Source: Amphibalanus amphitrite (lineage: Eukaryota > Arthropoda > Thecostraca > Balanomorpha > Balanidae). From it: a stretch of DNA of 64,000 bases. The notes below the pieces were generated by a model, which did no database searches, was not told the origin of the DNA, and saw nothing but the letters and a program-made list of their open reading frames with translations. Every line of letters begins with the position of its first letter. Position 1 is the stretch's first letter. Position numbers and translations under genes: made by a program. This document shows, piece by piece, positions 57,356 through 64,000 of this stretch. The stretch is taken from NCBI RefSeq assembly GCF_019059575.1, contig NW_024881533.1, forward strand, positions 248,001 to 312,000. Reading direction: 5' to 3'.

Positions 57356-57615
57356 GAGCGGTGATTCGGCATTTTGTTGGTTCGTGGTTCAGCGATTGAG
57401 CGGTTCAGTAGTTCAGTGGTTCGGTGATTCGATGTTTCGTTGGTTTGGTTCGTAGTTCAGCAATTCAGCGGTTCAGTAATTCAGTGGTTCGCTGGTTTAG
57501 TGGTTTGGTATTTCGGCTGTTCAGTGGCTCGGTGATTGGTAGTTCGGTTGGTTCAGTGGTTTGGTATTTCGGCTGTTCAGTGGCTCGGTGATTCAGAGGT
57601 TCGGTGGTTCGTTGC
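57356..57615 (+). repeat. GGTTCAGTGGTTCGGTGATTC minisatellite
   Basis: Degenerate tandem units of about 8-10 bp (GTTCAGTG, GTTCGGTG, GATTCAGC). Two longer near-identical stretches (TGGTTTGGTATTTCGGCTGT at 57502 and 57557) show secondary duplication. The GC-rich 57640-57860 follows with overlapping open frames but no recognisable product. Confidence 0.85.
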
Positions 57616-58089
57616 TCGCCGAGCCGATACCGCCGTGTTGGATCTGGGAGCGGCCCGTCCAGCGCGACGCTCGCGGCCGGCCCCGGCGCGGCGCTGGCGC
57701 GCTATTTCTGGCGCGCCTCTGGCACGGGGCGGGCCGCCGTCGACCCTGAGGGCCCGGAGCAGCGGCCGGAGTCCGGAGGGGGCTGGCAGCCGGCCGGGTG
57801 CTGTCCCACACGGCCCGGCCGGCCGCGCCAACCCCCCCCCCCCCCCCGGCTGCCAGACGAAATGGGGCTGGCCGGAGTATACGTGATGGATTGAAATGAA
57901 TTTCACCTCATCGAGTGGGACCGACGACATGGACTTCGTCGGACGCCCCAGCCCGTTCCGCGCCATTATGCTAAATAATTGATTGTGTAAAATGCTTGCA
58001 AACAGCAAAAGTACCTTCCTATAAGTAGTTAATCACGACCTGGAATATGCACATCGTTACTTTGCACTCTCGGGTATTACCACCAGTAA

Positions 58090-58955
58090 AACGCCTTTTG
58101 GGCGAAGAACGAGCGAGCGAGATAGTGAGCCCTGCACGTGCAGAAGGGCGAGAGGGTACTTTCAACGGGCTTGTGCAAAGCACCCTTCTAACCGGTCGCT
58201 AGCGGTGTACCAAATTTGAACGCAATCGGCCCAGCCGTTCCTGAGATCTGGAAGCGGCATTCTGCACGTGCGCACGTGCAAACGGGGTCCAAAATGACTT
58301 TTGCACGGCACCCTACTAACCGGTCCCCAACCGTGTACCAAATTTGAGCGCAATCGGCCCAGCCGTTCTCAAGATCTGGAAACGCCCCCTGCACGTGGGC
58401 ACGTGCAGTAGCACCCTAACCGCAACACATGGGAATGCATTGCCTGGTGGGTGCCTACTTGTATGCCAAGTTTCAGCGAAATCGCCCCAGTAATTACCGA
58501 GTTACTGAAATGGGAACAAATTTGGCACCTCTTATTGTTGTATTTTGCACGTGCAGTGGGGGTCACTCACATAGATGAAGAGTATCCGACCTTTCGTAGA
58601 AGGGATGCAGCTACCCTATAAAAATGACCGCAAGACAATCGCTCAAGCCGCTGCTGAGATATGGGCCTCTCAAAATCATTACTTTTGCAAAACTGCTTGA
58701 ACACCCTTGACTTTTCACGTGGCACGTGCCACAGCGGTCACTGAGATGTATCAAAAGTAGCCAATTACGCGGTAGAAGGGATGGGGCTACCCAGCAAAAA
58801 AGACCGCAGGCCATTCAGTCCAGCGGTTGCTGAGATATAAGCCTCTCAAAAGCGTTACAGGCCGGGCCGGGCCGGGCCGGGCCGGGCCGCTCATACTGAG
58901 ATTTTTCCGTTATATTGAAAAGACTTCGCTTCGCTCGCTGCGCTCGCTCGCTCGC
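58090..58955. mobile_element. CACGTG-rich element with GCGAGCGA termini
   Basis: About 870 bp from GCGAAGAACGAGCGAGCGAG to CGCTGCGCTCGCTCGCTCGC. It contains repeated GCACGTGC palindromes (for example CTGCACGTGCAGAAG, GTGCGCACGTGCAAAC, GTGGCACGTGCCAC) and four to five GGGCC repeats near its right end. The right 500 bp matches the partial copy at 53605-54140. No protein-coding role. Confidence 0.75.
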
Positions 58956-59153
58956 AACAACCTATCGCCTAGTAATGTCCAATCTACGTTTGGCAAGAGT
59001 CGTTGTAGGCGTTGTTGTTTTTGTTACTTTCATTTTAGCCCTATAATAATATTGCATTTAAATTTGAATGCATTTTTAGGATTCCGGACTGTATGTGTAC
59101 CACTGAACTCTAATATATACTGGAAGGAGCATTGGTGACTTGTTTTTGTCTAT

Positions 59154-59321
59154 CGATTTCCGCCATGTTGTGTATACCAGAAATATAAATTGCATGTACG
59201 GTAGCAGAGGTGCAGTTAAGTGAGAGGTACACTACTCAAAAGTGCTGCTGCTTCATGCTTGCAGTTTAATTGCAGTGATCAACTTTTCAAGACTTTGGTA
59301 TACACAACATGGCGGAAATCG
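59154..59321. mobile_element. 168-bp MITE, CGATTTCCGCCATG termini
   Basis: Inverted ends CGATTTCCGCCATGTTGTGT... / ...ACACAACATGGCGGAAATCG, about 26 bp and nearly perfect. The interior has CATGCTTGCAGTTTAATTGC. No gene was recognised in 59322-59740. Confidence 0.85.
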
Positions 59322-59739
59322 TTAGACATTCTGGCCCATATACGGCCAAGGCGAGTGCCTCCCCCTGATGTGTACCTAATGTGTATCCATGGTGTGCCTA
59401 TATTTCGGGATGATGCAAAATGCCATAACTCGTGCCAACAATCAAAACGTCCGAAATATGAGTGTTATTTATTCCTAAGACTAAAGACGCGTTGCATTTT
59501 GCTTTAAAGTTATTTATATTTTTATTTTCTTGATTAAATTCAATATTTTTTTTTCCGCAACATCATAAACATTTTTTAAATGTATCCAATAGGAATGATA
59601 AAATGACTTAAATTAAAGCAGCGTCAACCAAAATCAGAAAACCTAACAATGGTAGAAAACGTGTAGTGTGTAACGTTTAATTCCTTTTTATTGATTCGCT
59701 GGCCCCTCCGCCTTCCCGCGCTGTTCGTTCTGTCTGGAT

Positions 59740-59935
59740 TGCCCGCTTGGTCTAGTAGAGCCCCAGCCTGCGCCGCCGCCCGTCTAGCAGAGCCCCAGTC
59801 TGCGCCGCTGCCCGTCAGCCTGCGCCGCTGCCCGTCTAGTAGAGCCCCAGCCTGCGCCGCTGCTCGGCAGCCTGCGCCGCTGCTCGTCTAGTAGAGCCCC
59901 AGCCTGCGCCGCTGCTCGTCGATGTCCTGCTGCCG
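59740..59935 (-). repeat. Minisatellite made of the exon end and stop codon
   Basis: About five to six units of 20-35 bp, (AGTAGAGCCCCAGCCTGCGCCGCTGC)CCGTCT and shortened forms. On the minus strand each reads GAGCAGCGGCGCAGGCTGGGGCTCTACTAGAC, the last codons (EQRRRLGLY stop) of the exon at 59888-60129. The copies lie beyond the stop codon. Confidence 0.9.
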
Positions 59936-60129
59936 GCGGCGCCGGTTGGCCCGCGCGATGATGTCTCTGATGTCGTCGAGCTCGGCGCTGTGACCGACGC
60001 CGCTGCCGTCGGCGGCGAGCGGGAAGCGCGGGTCGAGCAGGTCTCGGCCGGTGGCCGGCTGCGCCCAGTGCGGGTGCGCGCCGGAGCCGGCGGGGGTCAC
60101 GCCCGGCACCGGGCGACTGTCGTGGTCAC
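59888..60129 (-). CDS. Terminal exon B of an unidentified gene
   Basis: Minus-strand exon, acceptor CTGGTCGGCAG|GTGACCACG, ending TAG at 59888-59890. It reads DHDSRPVPGVTPAG, then a proline/glycine-rich segment, then AELDDIRDIIARANRRRRQQ and ends RRRLGLY. The charged helix DIRDIIARANRRRR and the opening GDH are shared with exon A at 61389-61687, and the splice phase is the same, so they are duplicated alternative last exons. I do not recognise the family. Confidence 0.6.
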
Positions 60130-60299
60130 CTGCCGACCAGCGGCACACAGAGTGGTCACACGGGCGGGCGGCGGTTACACGGACGAGCGGCGAGTACTCG
60201 AGGACGCTTTGGGGGCTAAACTAACTAGTGGCAGCGCCACCTGTATGTCTCCACTGCACTACTGACGAGGTACAGAGATATTCTAAACATATAGCTATA

Positions 60300-61388
60300 G
60301 ACTAGACAGTACGTTAAGTTCTATCGACATTAATAACGTGCATCTGTGCATGTGTAACAAACACTGTCCTCTACCACATAAACAAGGTCACTGTCCCGGG
60401 CGTGCCTTGGTTTTGGAGCACGTTTATTGTTCAAGCCGTTTTGTATGCCTACATAGTACCTATGCACATTGCACACAATGGTAAACCACAACAATATTTT
60501 CTGAGTTTTCACACTGCCTAACCTGCATCTATAGTCAGCCGGTAACAGTTTAAAGTTAAAGTTAGGGTACATTATCACTAAAATGACATTAGGCATATTT
60601 TCAACGTTTGTATTCTGCATAAAAGATGTTGGGCATGCCAAGACTGAATCAGAGATTAATGCATTGCATGCGTATCAAGTGGCAGGTTCCATGCTTAGAA
60701 TAAAGGGTAGTCACTTCTTATTTCCCTGGTTTCCCGCTTGCCGATGATGATGCCGCTTAGGTGCTTACCGTTCCATGGCGATCAGCTCCCTCCTTCGCTG
60801 TCGGCTTTCGTAACGTTGAATGCACGATATTCGTGTTCAGCAGGCTTAGAGCGACGGCGATCATGAATGTACATAAGTGGAATGTAACGCTGCGCTCTGG
60901 TTCAGCTATGATTCAACTTACATTTACGAAGATTCTTTTGATTTGTGTCTCGCATTGTTGAATGTATGCAGGTTACGAATGTTGTACTCCGCAATCTGCG
61001 TAGTAATTGCCGCAGTGACACGGCTTGTTTTAGCTGTACCGTTATCCAGGACTGTGTGTTGTCGGGTACCTCGATCACTTGGACACCACACCGTGTATTT
61101 ATTGGTAAAACACCATAGCCACAGCGCTGTCAGCGTCAGTCCTGTCGTCGTTCGGTGCAGTCAGCTCGGCCAGCTCAGCTCAGCTCAGCTCAGCGCCGGC
61201 GCAGCTCGTCAGTCGTCCGCCTATACTCATCCGCCGACCGAGCGGCGGGCCGCGGCCCTCCTCCCTGCTCGGCGCCGGGTCGCGGGGACCCGCAGCGCCG
61301 CGGGCGCCGCCGCCGCCCCCAGGCGGGTCAGCCGCCAGACGGCGGCGCCCGCGACCACCTCGCGCGCGCGCGCACGCGCTCGCGCCGC
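60300..61388. other. Intron between alternative last exons; no other gene
   Basis: AT-rich 60300-60960 then GC-rich 61140-61388, with (GCTCA)n near 61175 and (CGCG)n near 61362. Open frames on the plus strand at 60877-61826 are shadows of the minus-strand exon and lack support. Confidence 0.45.
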
Positions 61389-61687
61389 TCAGAAGCGCGC
61401 CATGCGCCGGTCGGCGTCGGCCTTGAAGTCGCGGTGGCGCCGGCGCGCCCGGTCGATGATGTCGCGCACGTCGTCGGGCAGCGTGACGCCGTCGAGCGGG
61501 TCGGGCGCCGTGAATGGCTCCTCCTTGTCCTTCTTGAAGAAGGGGTCGCTGAAGGGGTCCTTGCCGGCGCCGAGCGGCGACGGCGGCTCGGCGGCGGCGG
61601 CGGCGCTCGGTGGCGTGCGCAGTCGGCTGCGCGGCGCCGCCGGCAGCGTCGGCTCGCCGCGCACCGGCGTCGTGTCGCCGTGGTCAC
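61389..61687 (-). CDS. Terminal exon A of an unidentified gene
   Basis: Minus-strand exon, acceptor GTGACCCCAG|GTGACCAC, stop at 61389-61391. It begins DHGDTTPVRGEPTLPA, has an alanine-rich middle, then KDPFSDPFFKKDKEEPF, then DGVTLPDDVRDIIDRARRRH and ends ADRRMARF. DVRDIIDRARRRH parallels DIRDIIARANRRR in exon B. Length 99 residues versus about 80. The high conservation of splice phase and C-terminal helix argues that both are real coding exons of one gene lying to the right of the window or in unrecognised upstream exons. Confidence 0.6.
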
Positions 61688-62061
61688 CTGGGGTCACAGG
61701 CCGGCGTTAGTGGTTAGTGGACGGACCGCCCCCCCCCCCCCGTGCGTCCCGGCATACAGGCCACAGGCTGAAACAGGCCGGAGCCACAGGATAGATGTTA
61801 TGTGGAGCTTCACAGGTGAAACTTAAAATATACGAGCATTTAATTGTTACTTACAAATGTGTCACGTAAATGGGATCTAAGGTCATGTCATTGCTTTAGC
61901 TAACATACCTTGTAAAGTGGTTTCATTTTCACGAGGAAGCGAGAGCATAACACAGCTGGACATACGGTAGGCGATTCAATCACATCTCGTCTATCGCCGA
62001 CTGCAAGAGCACTGGCAGGTCCGTCGGATCAAAACAGTAGCGGCGGAACACCTTCAATTAA

Positions 62062-63093
62062 CCCTCGCAGGACCTATTGGTTTTCTACATACGCGCCGGC
62101 CGAGGGGGGGGGGGGCGGGTACGACCCCCCCTCGCCGTTTCGCCCCTGGTGGAGCTAGCGCGTCGCGGAAAAAACGAGCGTGTGCGCCGTTACGAGACGC
62201 AGAGATTGGTACCCGATTTTAAGGTCCTAGGTCAACCGGTGACCTCTGAGGTTAGGTCAAGTGTCCCAAGGTACGGTTCAGTTTTTGTTGAATAACTTCG
62301 CCAAAAACGACCGCAGAGCCGCGATTTTGGCAGCATCGTGTTCGCCTTGCTCAGGCGCGTCGAATGATATACTTTTTGTTCGGGTCAGGTCAACTTGGGG
62401 TGTTGACCTCAGGTCAAGGTCAGGTCAGCACCCCCAGGTCACGAAGTTGGTCGAAAGAGGTCATGTCGCATATCATTCGATTCGGCAGGTCTTCCTGAGT
62501 CCATTGGTGGCTTCCGCGACTCGCTAGCTCAATTTGATCAAGAGTTATTGACGAAAAACTAATTTGACCTTGATGACGTCATAAATGACGTCACGCAAAG
62601 TCAACATTGAAAAAGTGACGCATCTAACCTTGCAAGGAATGCATCAAATCACGATTCTGTGTGCTTGAGATAGTTGGAGATCGTTCCCGGCGCCAGAATA
62701 GCAGTTTTCATTTTTCCCCATTGACTTTTGTGAGGTCACGAAAATGACCTGACCTCATATGACCTTTAGGAAAAATCCGAGATATACAAATTGTGAGACT
62801 CATAATGGATACTAGATCCTGCAAGTTTCATTTCCCTGTGACATCTCCTCTGGCAGTGAGGGCGTTGCGAAGTTGCGACATCTGAAGACCGTGCAGAGGT
62901 TCACTTATGACGTCATAGGTCAGTGACCTGACCTGACCCAAAAATGCGGTTGGTGTCAAAAGATCCAGCTTGAATCAAAGGTCAGGTATGCCAAGTTTCA
63001 GCTCTCTATCGCCAGCGTGTTCGGAGCTATCGCGAAAAAACCCTATGGGGGGGGGGGGGCGGCACCCGCCCCCCCCCCCTCGGCCGGCGAGGG
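62062..63093. mobile_element. TTAA-flanked AGGTCA-rich element (copy 4)
   Basis: 1032 bp with ends CCCTCGCAGG / CCGGCGAGGG, G- and C-runs just inside each end (62105-62114; 63047-63080), and TTAA at 62058-62061 and 63094-63097. Interior is dense in AGGTCA/TGACCT (about 62220-62460 and 62730-62985) plus TGACGTCA. Noncoding. Confidence 0.82.
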
Positions 63094-63097
63094 TTAA

Positions 63098-64000
63098 GGG
63101 GGGGGAGGCACTGCCGACTTTTGGTCCCATTCTTTCCATGCAACGGCCATAGGGCTAATGTTAAAATGCTAAAATCAAAGGGGGCACGGTGCCCCGGTGC
63201 CCTCCCCGTTCCGCCGCCTATGGATCAAAACAACTTAGGTAGCAGTCAGTTCGCAAGCTTTTGAAAGTAAAAGGTGAAACACGCTTAAGCAGAAGCTCAA
63301 AATCATTCAGATAATTACGACCTAATGTAAATGAATAGGCATAAACCTTAAACGTTGGTATTTTGCTCAGGTGATGGCGAAACGGTGGAGAAGGGGACTA
63401 CCCGTCCTGTTGTCGGCCGGGGCGTTATGTAGAAAACCGACAGGTGTCGTTGAATAAACATAATTAAGCCTTCCATAAATTTTGGTAGGCGCTGAGGTTT
63501 AAAGAGGAAGCGATGAAGCGGGGATCTTGCGCGCTCCATGTGATAAAGGGTCTATGGATAAAGCAACGCAAAACGAATTAGCAATTAATCAGCCCTGCCT
63601 CTCACCGTCATACTACCGGCATGATTCGCCTCCAATTCAACTGCCAATCGCCACATTGAGGCAGTTTCTACAAGGTGGTCATTTTGGTGGTGGTGCTACT
63701 GTTGCTGCTAATACGAGTAGGTACCTAATTATGTTAGCAAACAAAAGCGCGTCCCAGTGGACCTTTTTCTTCATAATTGAAGCAAACCACTGAAACGTCT
63801 ATTTCTTTATACAGCATTTAGGTGCATGGAAATACATCCAGACTTACGAGCAATCTAACTGTTTGGTCTATTTGAGTGCATAGACAGTGAAAAGGTCTGG
63901 GCCGTTTCGGCTTGGCTGTCACTCCGCTATGCTCACAATTAACAAACGGCTTTGTGTCTACCGTAGAAAGTCCTACGTGCATACCGTTTACAAACAGGTA
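63098..64000. other. No recognisable gene
   Basis: AT-rich tail of the window. GGATCAAAACA and GCGGCGGAAC/GTTCCGCCGCC occur on both sides of the preceding element (62025 region and 63208-63230), suggesting an older repeat into which it inserted. Short open frames only. Confidence 0.4.

Noticed and set aside
61155..61826. 223-aa and 277-aa plus-strand open frames
   Set aside because: Shadows of minus-strand terminal exon A; arginine/alanine-rich composition typical of antisense frames in GC-rich exons.

Overview
This is animal nuclear DNA, most likely from an arthropod and plausibly a crustacean. Coding exons are small and GC-rich with GT/AG introns. Two genes are clearly animal (AIG1/ADTRP family and ECH1). 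Degenerate TTAGG-type (arthropod telomere-like) tracts sit inside repeats, and the rest is packed with satellites, inverted-repeat transposons and LINE remnants. The species call is inference; no bacterial or viral gene was seen.

Layout. 1-11345: a 144-bp satellite (about 79 units, running off the left edge) that flips orientation at about 2751-2768 and carries a 4.9-kb higher-order duplication. 11600-13370: TACGAT-rich arrays around a TTAA-flanked MITE. 14995-24588 (minus strand): a complete four-exon AIG1-like gene (244 aa). Its last intron holds a 74-bp minisatellite made of 28 extra copies of the 3' splice site plus exon start; a 1.36-kb foldback element lies next to its 3' end and a MULE-like MITE sits 36 bp upstream of its ATG. 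22-33 kb: several transposon families with readable target-site duplications. 33705-40111 (plus strand): ECH1 (dienoyl-CoA isomerase), five coding exons seen, with tandem repeats touching four of its splice junctions and a 5'-truncated LINE in its last intron. 41208-44003: a large foldback element of 3+3 inverted 480-bp units. 45.1-46.1 kb: tandem repeats. 47020-56786: a nested pile of GGGCCCTGTTCATGAACCC elements, one of them split by a 7.8-kb TTAA-flanked, Kolobok-like transposon that holds a THAP-like exon set and a host-like GC-rich exon. 53.6-59.0 kb: CACGTG-rich repeats. 59.9-61.7 kb (minus strand): two paralogous terminal exons of an unidentified gene, the distal one followed by a minisatellite made of its own stop-codon region. 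62.06-63.09 kb: an AGGTCA-rich TTAA element.

The most striking pattern is that at least five exon edges in three unrelated genes are immediately followed or preceded by minisatellites whose repeat unit is the exon edge itself, often including the splice site (acceptor, donor, or AG|GT). This looks like a genome-wide process that multiplies splice junctions, not isolated accidents. The second is a within-window family history for a TTAA transposon: an intact empty site, a 7.8-kb full element and a 504-bp MITE deletion derivative are all present.
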